Shown here one piece after another: positions 1-9,180 of a stretch of 64,000 bases of DNA. This DNA is from Paracoccaceae bacterium. GTDB taxonomy: Bacteria > Pseudomonadota > Alphaproteobacteria > Rhodobacterales > Rhodobacteraceae. Within the stretch, counting starts at the first letter, position 1, and every line of letters begins with the position of its first letter. Under the pieces are notes generated by a model. That model did no database searches. It was not told where the DNA came from and saw only the letters and a program-made list of their open reading frames with translations. The stretch covers positions 1,801,001 through 1,865,000 of the forward strand of contig OY282431.1 in assembly GCA_958296035.1 (NCBI GenBank), written 5' to 3'. The translations under genes were made by a program, and so were the position numbers.

Positions 1-791
1 TGGAAACCCGAGAAAATGGCAGGATCGTCATTACCGATCCGCGGCGGTCGACGGTGCAGCTGGCGAACAGCGAAACCGGGGTTATTCAGGATCTTCCGGT
101 TGGTCTAGCCGTTTGTGATGCCACACAAGGCCTTGGCAAGATCGATATCGGTCACCTGAGTCGTACCGTCGCGTATGTGTTTGTGTCGGCGCACAAGATT
201 GGTGGTCCCAAAGGGGTAGGGGCGCTGGTTTGTTTCCGTGGCTCGAGACCTGAACCGAGAATCAGAGGCGGAGGCCAGGAATTCGGAAAGCGCTCGGGGA
301 CCGAAAACATCGCCGGAATAGCCGGCTTCGGTGCCGCCGCCGAGGCAGCAGCGCAGGAGGTTGCGGATGGCGTCTGGGAGCAGGTCGGGTGCGTGCGCGA
401 TGCCATGGAAACAGCGATTTCCGACACTGTAGAGGATGTCGTCCTATTTGGCGCCGACGCCGACCGATTGCCAAATACGAGCTGTTTTGCAGCAAAGGGT
501 TGGAAAGGCGAAACGCAAGTAATAGATATGGATCTAAGGGGTTTTTCGATTTCTGCTGGTTCCGCCTGTTCTTCGGGCAGGGTCAAGGCTAGCAATGTGT
601 TGCGCGCCATGGGCGTCAGCCGCAATCTCGCGGCTTGTGCCATCCGCGTATCGACTGGTCCTGCAACAGAGTTGACCGATGTGTTGCGATTTGCCGAGAC
701 CTGGGGCCGTTGCAGGAACCGGGTCAGGAATCGAAACCGAGCGGCCAGCCTATCTAGAAAGGATGCAGACGCAGTGCTGCGTGGAGAATAG
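1..791 (+). CDS. Cysteine desulfurase, NifS/IscS type (5' end cut by window)
   Basis: Class V aminotransferase-fold, PLP-dependent enzyme that takes sulfur from L-cysteine as a persulfide for Fe-S cluster assembly. The open frame runs in from the left edge (codons in frame from base 3), so the N-terminal part lies outside; the GTG at 54 is internal. Visible family marks are [20 protein letters not shown] with the PLP-binding lysine, the SGTENI motif, and near the C-terminus SAGSACSSG holding the active-site cysteine that carries the persulfide. The TAG stop is followed after 2 bases by the sufB start, so the two are co-translated. The window therefore has two desulfurases, this one and SufS at the far end of the operon. 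Family is certain; which sub-type (IscS or NifS) is less so. Confidence 0.93.
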   Translation, partial: ETRENGRIVITDPRRSTVQLANSETGVIQDLPVGLAVCDATQGLGKIDIGHLSRTVAYVFVSAHKIGGPKGVGALVCFRGSRPEPRIRGGGQEFGKRSGTENIAGIAGFGAAAEAAAQEVADGVWEQVGCVRDAMETAISDTVEDVVLFGADADRLPNTSCFAAKGWKGETQVIDMDLRGFSISAGSACSSGRVKASNVLRAMGVSRNLAACAIRVSTGPATELTDVLRFAETWGRCRNRVRNRNRAASLSRKDADAVLRGE

Positions 792-793
792 CC

Positions 794-2308
794 ATGGACT
801 ACGTTCAAGTCAGGGAAGGCGTCGACGCCGAGACAGTCGAGACTGTCAGATCGGTGGGTGGCCACTACAAGCATGGTTGGAACACCGAAATTGAAATGGA
901 TTATGCCCCGCGGGGCATCAACGAAGAGATTGTCAGGCTCATTTCCGACAAGAACGGTGAACCTGACTGGATGACCGAGTGGAGACTGCTGGCCTTTGCA
1001 CGGTGGCAGCGCATGAAGGAGCCAACCTGGGCGATGGTCAATTATCCGAGCATCGACTACCAGGATCAGTACTATTACGCCAAACCGAAGAGTATGCGAG
1101 AGCAGCCGAAATCGCTCGACGACATCGATCCCAAACTTCTTGCAACTTATGAAAAGCTCGGGATTCCGCTCAAGGAACAGATGATTCTGGCGGGCGTCGA
1201 AGGCGCTGGCGAGCGCCCGGTTGACGGACGTCAGGTTGCAGTTGATGCGGTATTCGACTCGGTCTCGGTCGGAACCACATACAAGGACGAATTGCGCAAG
1301 GCGGGCGTTATCTTCTGTTCAATTTCGGAAGCCATTCGAGATCATCCGGAGCTTGTACGGAAATATCTCGGTTCGGTGGTACCCATCACTGACAACTTTT
1401 TTGCGACCTTGAATTCTGCCGTGTTTACAGACGGGTCGTTTGTCTATGTTCCCCCGTCGGTTCGCTGTCCGATGGAATTGTCGACCTATTTCCGCATCAA
1501 TGCCGAGAATACCGGTCAGTTTGAGCGCACATTGATTATCGCCGACAAGGGCGCCCATGTCAGCTACCTGGAGGGCTGTACGGCTCCGCAGCGAGATACA
1601 ACCCAGTTGCATGCTGCAGTGGTCGAACTGGTGGCGCTGGAGGATGCATCCATCAAGTACTCGACCGTACAGAACTGGTTTCCAGGCGATGAACAGGGGC
1701 GGGGAGGCATCTACAATTTCGTGACCAAGCGCGCCGACTGCCGGGGCGACCGGGCGCGCGTGATGTGGACCCAGGTCGAAACGGGATCAGCGGTGACCTG
1801 GAAGTATCCGTCATGCATTTTGCGCGGCCGCGAGACCCAGGGTGAATTTTACTCGATCGCCATTACCAACAATTTCCAGCAGGCCGATACCGGGACCAAG
1901 ATGATCCATCTGGGCGCCGACTCACGTTCCAGAATTGTGTCAAAAGGCATTTCCGCAGGTCATGCCCAAAACACCTATCGTGGCCTGGTTTCCGTCCATC
2001 CCAGGGCCAAGGGGAGCCGCAATTACACGCAATGTGACAGTCTCCTTATCGGCGAGGATTGTGGCGCACACACGGTTCCTTATATCGAGGTCAAGAACAA
2101 TTCCTCCCGGGTCGAGCACGAAGCCACGACATCCAAGGTCGATGATGATCAGCTCTTTTACTGCCGTCAGCGCGGCATGAACGAGGAAGAAGCGGTTGCG
2201 CTGGTGGTCAACGGCTTTTGTCGCGAAGTGCTACAGTCCCTTCCCATGGAATTTGCAATGGAAGCCCAGCAGCTGGTCGCAATTTCGCTTGAAGGGTCGG
2301 TCGGCTAG
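794..2308 (+). CDS. sufB: Fe-S cluster assembly scaffold subunit SufB
   Basis: 504 residues, the normal size for SufB, the core of the SufBC2D scaffold on which a nascent Fe-S cluster forms in the cytoplasm. The beta-helix core is recognisable through [17 protein letters not shown] and [12 protein letters not shown]. The functional cysteine equivalent to E. coli Cys405 is in [11 protein letters not shown] (C414), and the E-H-E motif of EHEATTSK lies at residues 441-443, beside [12 protein letters not shown]. The C-terminal helical domain that contacts SufC ends in ISLEGSVG. The ATG is 2 bases after the desulfurase stop. It is followed by an 80-base gap and then a cupin gene, not directly by sufC. 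Confidence 0.97.
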   Translation: MDYVQVREGVDAETVETVRSVGGHYKHGWNTEIEMDYAPRGINEEIVRLISDKNGEPDWMTEWRLLAFARWQRMKEPTWAMVNYPSIDYQDQYYYAKPKSMREQPKSLDDIDPKLLATYEKLGIPLKEQMILAGVEGAGERPVDGRQVAVDAVFDSVSVGTTYKDELRKAGVIFCSISEAIRDHPELVRKYLGSVVPITDNFFATLNSAVFTDGSFVYVPPSVRCPMELSTYFRINAENTGQFERTLIIADKGAHVSYLEGCTAPQRDTTQLHAAVVELVALEDASIKYSTVQNWFPGDEQGRGGIYNFVTKRADCRGDRARVMWTQVETGSAVTWKYPSCILRGRETQGEFYSIAITNNFQQADTGTKMIHLGADSRSRIVSKGISAGHAQNTYRGLVSVHPRAKGSRNYTQCDSLLIGEDCGAHTVPYIEVKNNSSRVEHEATTSKVDDDQLFYCRQRGMNEEEAVALVVNGFCREVLQSLPMEFAMEAQQLVAISLEGSVG

Positions 2309-2388
2309 AGGGGGCGTCCCGACAGGCGGCTTCATGACCTGGCTTTCTGACAGTCCCAATAGCTTGTTTTGGCAGGAAATCGTTCAAT

Positions 2389-2892
2389 ATGACAAAGCAA
2401 GTTGTTGGCCTGGCGGAAGTTGCCTCCTTCGATTCAACGCCTCGGGATTTGCAGGGATCTGGAGCCCAGGTGGCTCCTGTGGGACAGCTGCCCGGTCTGC
2501 AGGGCATTGGTTGCAGATATATCGGGGTCGAACCTGGGAAGCGGGCCTATCCGTTCCATAACCACCTGGGCAATGACGAGTTGTTCCTGATACTCGAGGG
2601 TAGCGGGACCTACCTCTATGGGGAAAGCGATATGACGATTTCTGCAGGGGACTTGTGTGCCGCTTCCAGAGGCGGTCCGGCAACCGCGCATCAGATTATC
2701 AGCAGCAGTAGTCGCCTTTTGAAGTATCTGGCGATATCGACGAAGCGTGACCCCGACATTTGCGAGTATCCTGATAGTGATAAATTCGCCGCTATTGCAG
2801 TCCGACCAGGCAAGGATGTCATGAGCGCACATATGCGCTTTGTGGGCCGGATGGACAGCGCCGTTAGCTATTTCGACGGCGAAGATCTCTGA
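2389..2892 (+). CDS. Cupin-domain protein encoded inside the SUF operon
   Basis: 167 residues, a single small beta-barrel of the cupin superfamily. Cupin motif 1 is visible as FHNHLGNDELFLILEGSG around residues 56-73, with two histidines and the glutamate that normally bind a metal. Motif 2 is visible as GDLCAASRGGPATAHQ with its histidine, so a metal site is probably intact. No signal peptide or membrane segment is present, so it should be cytoplasmic. It sits between sufB and sufC in the same direction, 80 bases after sufB and 102 before the preferred sufC start. Its substrate is unknown. A link to iron, sulfur or cysteine handling is inferred from position only; cupins of this size also include sugar isomerases and non-catalytic binding proteins. 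Confidence 0.85.
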   Translation: MTKQVVGLAEVASFDSTPRDLQGSGAQVAPVGQLPGLQGIGCRYIGVEPGKRAYPFHNHLGNDELFLILEGSGTYLYGESDMTISAGDLCAASRGGPATAHQIISSSSRLLKYLAISTKRDPDICEYPDSDKFAAIAVRPGKDVMSAHMRFVGRMDSAVSYFDGEDL

Positions 2893-2994
2893 GCTCTCCG
2901 TTCGTTCTTGCCGAGGTACATCGGCAGGTCCGACCCGGATTGGCCACCTTCAAGTGATGGAACAGGTTACAAGTCAAGAATTGGAGTTTGTTAC

Positions 2995-3750
2995 GTGCTG
3001 AGAATTTCGAATTTGCACGCCGCACTGGAGGACGAAATGAAGCCTATCCTCAACGGGCTTGATCTATGCGTGAAGGATGGTGAGGTTCATGCTATCATGG
3101 GTCCGAACGGCTCGGGAAAGTCAACGCTGTCGTATGTGTTGTCCGGGCGTGAGGGGTACGTGGTAACCGGTGGTCAAGTCGAACTAGACGGACGGGACAT
3201 TCTTGAAATGGAACCTGAGGAACGGGCCGTAGCCGGCTTGTTCCTGGCCTTTCAATATCCGGTTGAAATACCAGGCGTAGGCAACATGACGTTTATGCGC
3301 ACGGCACTCAACGCCCTCCGCAAGGCGCGCGGGCTGCCCGAGAGGTCGGCTGCGGAGTTTCTCAGGCTTGTGCGCAGCAAGGCCAAGCAGTTACACGTCA
3401 GCCCTGACATGCTGAAGCGACCAGTGAATTACGGGTTTTCAGGCGGCGAGAAAAAGCGCAACGAAATCCTGCAAATGGCAATTCTCGAACCCAAGATGTG
3501 CATTCTCGACGAGACAGATTCAGGTCTTGACATTGATGCCGTACGCCAGGTCGCCGCGGGCGTCAACTCTCTTCGGGGACCCGGGCGCTCGATACTGTTG
3601 ATAACGCATTACCAGCGTCTCCTGAATTATGTGGAACCCGATGTTGTTCACATCCTGGTTGACGGGCGCATTGTGGAAACCGGCGGTCCCGAGCTCGCAC
3701 TCAAGGTAGAAGACACCGGTTACAATGCGTTGCAGGCCTGTGAAGCATGA
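2995..3750 (+). CDS. sufC: Fe-S assembly ATPase SufC
   Basis: ABC-type ATPase of the SufBC2D complex; ATP binding drives the SufB-SufD rearrangement that opens the cluster assembly site. I chose the GTG at 2995 because a GGAG lies 8 bases upstream and the resulting 251 residues begin with the usual MLRISNLHA-type start. The open frame extends back to 2908, but those residues look unlike the family. Walker A is GPNGSGKST (K42), the signature is FSGGEKKR, and Walker B runs into CILDETDSGLDID, the SufC-specific form. Downstream is a 64-base gap to sufD. Confidence 0.96.
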   Translation: MLRISNLHAALEDEMKPILNGLDLCVKDGEVHAIMGPNGSGKSTLSYVLSGREGYVVTGGQVELDGRDILEMEPEERAVAGLFLAFQYPVEIPGVGNMTFMRTALNALRKARGLPERSAAEFLRLVRSKAKQLHVSPDMLKRPVNYGFSGGEKKRNEILQMAILEPKMCILDETDSGLDIDAVRQVAAGVNSLRGPGRSILLITHYQRLLNYVEPDVVHILVDGRIVETGGPELALKVEDTGYNALQACEA

Positions 3751-3814
3751 TGCGTCGGGTTTCCAGCCAGGAACAATACGACCCCATTCTTATAGTAAAC
3801 AGTAAAAGCTAGTC

Positions 3815-5152
3815 ATGAACTCAAGCACTTCTCCTCTTGCCAGCGAAGTTCCGCTCGCGACCGCACGCAACAGGGCAGCTGCATTTGTTGCGCAGGCCGG
3901 ATATCCAAAGCGTGGTCAGGAGTACTGGAAGTTTACTGACCCTTCCCCGCTCAATAGCATTCGGGAACCGGTGGAGGGGTTCAATGGTCCTGGTGGAGGG
4001 ATGCGGCAGGACGCAAGTTCACGAGGAGAACGAAATCGTCATAAGACCTCTGACCAGCCGACTCCACAGCAGGGTGCACCGTTGTCTCCGCTTTCGCTGT
4101 TTTCTGCGATTGACCGTTCGATTATCGATGTAAGCGGTAAGCTAACTGCCATTGACCCTTCCAGATGTCAGATCGAGAATGGATCGGTCTGCATACTCCG
4201 GCAGGCAGACCTTCCCGAGCATTCCTGGGTTTCCCAGACCTATGGTGTGCTGGAACTGGAAGCCCAGTCTCCGGTCCCGAGAACTCTGGCGTCCGCCAAT
4301 ACATGGCTTGCCGAGACTGGAATCTGCATTTGGGCAAACGGACAGAACTCGCGACCGATCGAGTTGCGATACCGGACGTCACCAGGAGAAACAGACGTAT
4401 TGATACATCATGTATTCCGGATTGATGCCGGGGCCAGCCTGACTGTCATGGAAACCGGAACGCCTGCCAGCCGCATAAACAAGGTGATTGAAGTTGAAAT
4501 TGATGACGGGGGCGAGTTCAACCATGTCCAGGTTCAGGGTCGCGAACATGACCGCGTGTCCTCCGGCCATATCTTTGCGCGCCTGGGCAGCGAAAGTGTG
4601 TTCCGGTCATTTACGCTGACAGCCAATGGCAGCATGACCCGAAATGAGTGCGTGGTTACGCTAGCCGGAGACCGCGCCAGCGCACACGTGGCCGGGGCTG
4701 CGGTTGGAGATCGGGACTTTCACCACGATGATACGGTTTTCGTAACCCATGCGGGGCAGGATTGCGAGAGCCGGCAGGTATTCAAGAAAGTCCTGCGCAA
4801 CGGAGCAGTCGGAGTGTTTCAAGGCAAGATCCTCGTGAAACCAGGTGCCCAGAAAACGGATGGATACCAGCTCAGCCAGGGCCTTCTTCTTGACGAGTTG
4901 TGCCAGTTTCTTGCCAAGCCGGAGCTGGAGATTTATGCCGACGACGTAGTCTGTTCACATGGGTCAACCTGCGGTACGGTTGATACGGACGCGCTGTTCT
5001 ACCTTCGTTCGCGAGGCATCACGGAAACCCATGCCCAGGACATTCTGGCATTGGCGTTCCTGATGCAGGCACTCGACGAGATCGCCGATCCACGCATTTC
5101 AGACGCTTTGCGTGAACTTCTCGCCAACTGGCTTGCGCGGCACCACCAGTGA
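3815..5152 (+). CDS. sufD: Fe-S assembly scaffold subunit SufD
   Basis: 445 residues, SufB paralogue that pairs with SufB and SufC to form the scaffold. The family-typical C-terminal half is clear: FHHDDTVFVTHAG, RNGAVGVFQGKILV, a KTDGYQLSQ block, then CSHGSTCGTVDTDALFYLRSRGI, where the histidine belongs to the SufB-SufD interface implicated in iron handling. The N-terminal third is weakly conserved and rich in polar residues, as usual for SufD. The stop codon overlaps the GTG of the next gene by 4 bases (GTGA), so the membrane protein behind it is translationally coupled. Confidence 0.95.
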   Translation: MNSSTSPLASEVPLATARNRAAAFVAQAGYPKRGQEYWKFTDPSPLNSIREPVEGFNGPGGGMRQDASSRGERNRHKTSDQPTPQQGAPLSPLSLFSAIDRSIIDVSGKLTAIDPSRCQIENGSVCILRQADLPEHSWVSQTYGVLELEAQSPVPRTLASANTWLAETGICIWANGQNSRPIELRYRTSPGETDVLIHHVFRIDAGASLTVMETGTPASRINKVIEVEIDDGGEFNHVQVQGREHDRVSSGHIFARLGSESVFRSFTLTANGSMTRNECVVTLAGDRASAHVAGAAVGDRDFHHDDTVFVTHAGQDCESRQVFKKVLRNGAVGVFQGKILVKPGAQKTDGYQLSQGLLLDELCQFLAKPELEIYADDVVCSHGSTCGTVDTDALFYLRSRGITETHAQDILALAFLMQALDEIADPRISDALRELLANWLARHHQ

Positions 5153-5658
5153 CCATTGCCAACGATCTTGTCCTAACCTATTCCAGGCCTGGCGAGGTTT
5201 TTCGCAACAAGCTAGCCTCGCCAGAAGAGTCACGTTCATTCATATATCTGATAACAGGCTGCCTGCTCCTTTTTCTCGGAGAATTTCCGCGCCTGGTCCA
5301 ATTGTCTGCGACACCATCGTCAGTTGTGCCACTCGAGGCGCGTGTGTCCGGCTACTTTCTGGCCATCATGATCATTGCGCCACTGATTTTCTACGCGTTT
5401 GCGGCCTTGGCCGCTCTGGCGCTACGCCTGGGTCAGCGCCGGATTTCCTGGCACCAGTCCAGGATAGTGCTCTTCTGGTCATTGCTGGTCGTTGCACCAT
5501 GGACTCTGGTTCTGGGGATTGCAAGAGTGGCACCGGGTCTCCACATAGCATATGTTACAATGTCGTGGGCGGTTTTTCTTCTGTTTGTTTGCTTGTGGGT
5601 ATTCGGTCTGGCACAAGCTTCCCGACTATCGGGTGATCCGGAATTCGGATTCCAGTGA
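5149..5658 (+). CDS. Small integral membrane protein in SUF operon, YIP1-like
   Basis: 169 residues with about four hydrophobic segments (near residues 32-47, 67-91, 106-126 and 134-155) separated by short basic loops, so an inner-membrane protein. It begins at a GTG that overlaps the sufD stop by 4 bases. The N-terminal part, with a stretch typed YSRPGEVFRNKLASPEE, resembles the amphipathic region that precedes the membrane domain in bacterial YIP1-family proteins, but I cannot name a catalytic or binding residue. A second membrane protein with a clearer YIP1 pattern follows. Such genes accompany sufD-sufS in other alphaproteobacteria. Function unknown; a membrane role linked to Fe-S assembly is inference. 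Confidence 0.75.
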   Translation: MTIANDLVLTYSRPGEVFRNKLASPEESRSFIYLITGCLLLFLGEFPRLVQLSATPSSVVPLEARVSGYFLAIMIIAPLIFYAFAALAALALRLGQRRISWHQSRIVLFWSLLVVAPWTLVLGIARVAPGLHIAYVTMSWAVFLLFVCLWVFGLAQASRLSGDPEFGFQ

Positions 5659-5746
5659 AGGTCAGACGGGTTATGAATACCGGACCCAAGGAAATGGCAA
5701 ACTCTCCGCCCGGCTGAAATCGGGCGAAACCCGGGACACTAATGCA

Positions 5747-6340
5747 ATGCTCCAACAACTGCTGTCGCTGGTAAGGACCTCGGTCAGGGAACCGAGAGCC
5801 GGTGCCAGACAAGTGCTCGATTTGCAGCCATCAAATGTTGAGCTGGCGCAGGCAACAGCCCTCGTCATCATCATGAGCACTGTGCTTTCGAATATCGCAA
5901 GCCTGTTTGCATCCTCTGAAGAGGGTCAAACGGCATGGATGGCCACGCAGCCACTTCAGTCTCTCCTGATTCCGGCGCTGATCGTTGCCATCACCGTATT
6001 GGGCACTTACCTGGTCGGCAGGCTATTCGGAGGCAAGGGAAGCCTGACCGAAACGGTGGCCATCATTGTCTGGCTCCAATTCGTGATGCTATTCTGCGAG
6101 TTGGCACAGGTGGTGACAATATTGCTGCTGGGCCAGTTAATGGCGACCATTGTCATCGCGATTTCGGTGGTTCTGTACTTTTGGCTCTTTTCCGGATTTA
6201 TCTGTGTGCTGCATGGCTTTGCCAGTGCCCGCAAGGTCTTCTTCACGACGGTAGGCCTCGTACTCTCCTGCTCATTCATCTTTGCGTACTTTTACTTGAC
6301 CTTTGCTGCGCCGCCTGTCGAAGCGGTGAATCTATCATGA
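5747..6340 (+). CDS. YIP1-family membrane protein in SUF operon
   Basis: 197 residues from the ATG at 5747. The frame is open back to 5552, but upstream residues overlap the preceding gene and lack family features. The N-terminus (SLVRTSVREPRAGARQVL) is the amphipathic region typical of bacterial YIP1 proteins, followed by about five hydrophobic segments. Its TGA overlaps the sufS ATG (ATGA), giving tight coupling to SufS. No enzymatic motif is seen. Eukaryotic Yip1 proteins work in membrane traffic, but the role of the bacterial members is unknown, so only membrane location and operon membership are supported. Confidence 0.8.
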   Translation: MLQQLLSLVRTSVREPRAGARQVLDLQPSNVELAQATALVIIMSTVLSNIASLFASSEEGQTAWMATQPLQSLLIPALIVAITVLGTYLVGRLFGGKGSLTETVAIIVWLQFVMLFCELAQVVTILLLGQLMATIVIAISVVLYFWLFSGFICVLHGFASARKVFFTTVGLVLSCSFIFAYFYLTFAAPPVEAVNLS

Positions 6341-7557
6341 TAGATGTGTCTGCAGTCCGGTCCGATTTTCCTATTCTGGACCGCGAAGTGAACGGGCACC
6401 CTCTCGTTTACCTGGACAACGGCGCTTCGGCCCAGAAGCCGCTGCCGGTAATTTCGGCGATCAACCACGCTTATCACAATGAGTATGCCAACGTTCACCG
6501 GGGGCTGCATTACTTGTCGAATGCGATGACCGACAAGTACGAGCAGGTTCGAGAAACCATCAGGACCTTCATTGGCGCCTCTCATGGCGAAGAGATTATC
6601 TACACGACCGGCAGCACAGAGGGAATCAATCTTGTCGCCTACAGCTGGGCCATGCCAAGAATGATTGCTGGTGACGAGATCATTCTGTCAGTTATGGAGC
6701 ATCATGCGAATGTTGTCCCATGGCACTTCTTGCGCGAGCGCAAGGGCGTGGTTCTAAAGTGGGTTGAACCGGATGAGAATGGCAACCTCCATCCTGCACG
6801 GGTTCTGGAAGCGATTTCCAGCAAGACTGCCCTCATAGCCATAACCCAGACCTCTAACGTGACTGGATCGGTTGTCGACGTCGACGAAATTGGCAGAGAG
6901 GCAAGAACCCGGGGGATTCCCGTACTGGTTGATGCATCACAGTCCGCGGTTCACGGCAAAATCGATGTGGCCCGCATGAACGTGGATTTTCTCGTCTTTA
7001 CCGGGCACAAGCTGTACGGTCCGACTGCGTCAGGTGCGCTATATGTGCGTCGCGAGCGGTTGGCGGAATTCCAGCCGTTCCAGGGTGGCGGGGATATGAT
7101 AGAGGAAGTGACCCGAGATTACGTGACATATGCCAAGCCGCCGCGCAAGCTCGAAGCCGGAACACCTCCAATCGTGCAGATGATAGGCTTGGGGGCAGCC
7201 ATCGATTACGTTTCCGATCTCGGCATGGACAATATCTCGGCATACGAACGTAAGTTGACTGAGTATGCCAGCAAGCGCTTGCAGAAACTTGACTGGTTGC
7301 ATGTCCACGGTCGCCCGGAAAAGCGGGCGGCCATATTTTCCTTCAATCTTGAGGGTGGGGCCCATCCCCACGACATTTCTACAATTCTTGACCAGCAGGG
7401 AATCGCCGTAAGAGCTGGCCACCATTGTGCCCAGCCGATGATGGAATTTCTGGGTGTTACTGCCACATGTCGGGCCTCGTTTGCGGTTTACAACACAATT
7501 GAGGAGATCGATGCACTCATTGATGGGTTGCATGTTTGCAGGAAGCTGTTCGCATAA
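6337..7557 (+). CDS. sufS: Cysteine desulfurase SufS (class II)
   Basis: 406 residues from the ATG at 6337, which overlaps the previous stop; the longer frame from 5935 is not used. PLP-dependent L-cysteine desulfurase of the SUF pathway, normally acting with a SufE or SufU partner. Signatures: VYLDNGASAQKP at the N-terminus, NVHRGLHYLS, MEHHANVVPW with the histidine stacking on PLP, TGHKLYGPT with the Schiff-base lysine (K225), RAGHHCAQP, and the active-site cysteine C378 in TATCRASFAVYNT. No sufE follows within the window; the 760 bases behind it hold no clear gene, so the sulfur acceptor must be elsewhere or be replaced. Confidence 0.97.
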   Translation: MIDVSAVRSDFPILDREVNGHPLVYLDNGASAQKPLPVISAINHAYHNEYANVHRGLHYLSNAMTDKYEQVRETIRTFIGASHGEEIIYTTGSTEGINLVAYSWAMPRMIAGDEIILSVMEHHANVVPWHFLRERKGVVLKWVEPDENGNLHPARVLEAISSKTALIAITQTSNVTGSVVDVDEIGREARTRGIPVLVDASQSAVHGKIDVARMNVDFLVFTGHKLYGPTASGALYVRRERLAEFQPFQGGGDMIEEVTRDYVTYAKPPRKLEAGTPPIVQMIGLGAAIDYVSDLGMDNISAYERKLTEYASKRLQKLDWLHVHGRPEKRAAIFSFNLEGGAHPHDISTILDQQGIAVRAGHHCAQPMMEFLGVTATCRASFAVYNTIEEIDALIDGLHVCRKLFA

Positions 7558-8318
7558 CTGGACTCAACAACGGCCAATTCTGATCAGGACTGTGTGAAGC
7601 GCAAGCTGTTGCTTCCGCTGACGCGACCGTATCGTTCCATGTCAAGGTAAACCCTGCAAGACAATGGCAATTGTTCCGAATGGACCACCTTTGGGAGAGA
7701 TTCCAATACAGCACTTGCGATTCAACAACCTTGACCGTTGCAACTCGAAATCATTCAAATGACAATTGAATTTGCTACTGCCTGCAAGAACGATTGCTCG
7801 TGAAGGAATGACCTCACTGCCCTAATTGGTCCCAACGGAGGCAGAATTCCTTCTGTCAGCCGGACATGCCGGCTTACAGCAGAGAAGGACGACTCTTGGC
7901 AAAGACACCGAGTTAGCAAGCCCGCCGCCAGACGCCTCTGGTTCCGACTGCGAAGCCTCCAGGACCTCCTGTTTCTCGGCTTCGATCTCCACAAATCCCT
8001 CTGAAGCCAAACACGGTCGCGCATGGACCTCCAAGATTTCGGCCAGAGTCCATGGGAGCAAGAATTCGCCATTGCCTGCGTGCACCATCTGGACCTAGGA
8101 AACAAAACCATGGCTCGTCAGCCTCATGCGAATCCTGTCCGGACATGGCAGGGGTCTTGGGGAGATTGAACACCGTGCATGCTCTGGTATCAGTCGCCTG
8201 CAGAGCCCCCGAAAGACGCTTCACAGCTAGTCGGTCAGTTTTTCTGCTGGTGTGAGACTGGCCGAGAAGGCCAAGAGGAAATGAACCCGGTTTGAAGAAG
8301 CCGACAGGAACTGGGAAG
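7558..8318. other. Gap between sufS and tRNA-Cys, no supported gene
   Basis: No frame here has a recognisable product. The best candidate is a leftward 88-codon frame at 7822-8088 starting with MVHAGNGEFLLPWTL, acidic in the middle, with a stop two codons before its start and no homologue I can name. A rightward frame over the same bases is equally long, which argues that neither is selected. No sufE, iscA or sufT-like gene is visible, although those often close a SUF operon. Confidence 0.5.
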
Positions 8319-8393
8319 TGGAGGCGAGTACCGGATTCGAACCGGTGTAGGACGGATTTGCAATCCGTTGCGTAACCATTCCGCCAACTCGCC
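8319..8393 (-). tRNA. tRNA-Cys (anticodon GCA)
   Basis: Read on the minus strand from 8393 down, a 7-bp acceptor stem (GGCGAGT with ACTCGCC) encloses a D-arm with GCG/CGC pairing, an anticodon stem ACGGA/TCCGT around loop TTGCAAA (anticodon GCA), and a T-arm ACCGG TTCGAAT CCGGT. The discriminator is T and the 3' CCA is encoded (8321-8319). All arms pair without mismatch in the stems read, so the gene looks functional. The lipoprotein gene upstream on the same strand ends at 8455. Confidence 0.97.
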
Positions 8394-8454
8394 CGGTGTG
8401 GACAACGGTCAGTGTTAACATTCAGGTGAGAATTCGGCAAGCTTTCAGCTTCCG

Positions 8455-9180
8455 CTAGTGTTGGGTGATGATGACTGATACATTTTTCCTTTGCTCTTCG
8501 CCCAAAAGCAAAAAGGCCCAGACGTAACCATTTTTTCCAAGAAAATCGACGCTGACATCCGACAATGTGATCGTGACCTGTTCGCTTGTCGGAGCCGAGA
8601 ACGTCATATCCATGACGGGCTGGCCGTTGACAAAAGCGTGGTCGAAAACCGCGGACATTTCGGAACGCTCGTCGTTGTTGAGAACCAGGTTAATCGTCGA
8701 TTCCTTTAGATCGAGCGTCTGGTAGAATTCATTCATCACCCGTTCTTTCAGCGTTTGATAGGTGTCTATGTGCATCATAACAAAAACGGCGACATGCGAA
8801 CTGTCTTTGGGATGTTGGGAAATGATGCCGAAAAGCGCGTCCGTCTTTTCCCAAGCGTCCATTGAGTCCAGGATAGGCAGTTGTATGTCAGCCAGCATGT
8901 AGGAGTTCATATCCTGTCTTTCGCAACCCTTGGGTTGGAAAGGTTCAACCATGCCCTGCATGATCGCCACAATTTTCGCTGTTTCCTCGGCGCACTTGTC
9001 AACCGATGTAACAGGCAGAAACAAGGTTGCAGGTGTTGTGAGTCCTTTATGCCCATCGGCAGCAGCACGAAGGTCGGATGAATACAGATCCGACGTCATG
9101 TTTATCTGACACCCTGCCAATGTCAGGAGCAGGCCCAAAGCGGCCAGGAAACGAGTACCTGTCAGATTGTCCTCCATCAA
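8455..9180 (-). CDS. Conserved lipoprotein of unknown function
   Basis: 241 residues. The N-terminus is a lipoprotein signal with hydrophobic core FLAALGLLLT and lipobox LAGC (lipidated cysteine C24), so the mature protein is anchored in an envelope membrane, probably the outer one since Gln follows the cysteine rather than Asp. The rest is soluble, with beta-rich stretches (DMTFSAPTSEQVTITLSDVSVDFLG) and two further cysteines (KCAEE, KGCERQ) about 30 residues apart that could form a disulfide. I do not recognise a catalytic motif. It lies alone between tRNA-Cys and a 770-base gap, in the opposite direction to the restriction-modification gene. Confidence 0.8.
   Translation of the reverse strand: MMEDNLTGTRFLAALGLLLTLAGCQINMTSDLYSSDLRAAADGHKGLTTPATLFLPVTSVDKCAEETAKIVAIMQGMVEPFQPKGCERQDMNSYMLADIQLPILDSMDAWEKTDALFGIISQHPKDSSHVAVFVMMHIDTYQTLKERVMNEFYQTLDLKESTINLVLNNDERSEMSAVFDHAFVNGQPVMDMTFSAPTSEQVTITLSDVSVDFLGKNGYVWAFLLLGEEQRKNVSVIITQH

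Noticed and set aside
152-874. 240-codon leftward frame over the cysteine desulfurase
   Set aside because: Antisense to a gene with clear motifs; the translation has no family features.
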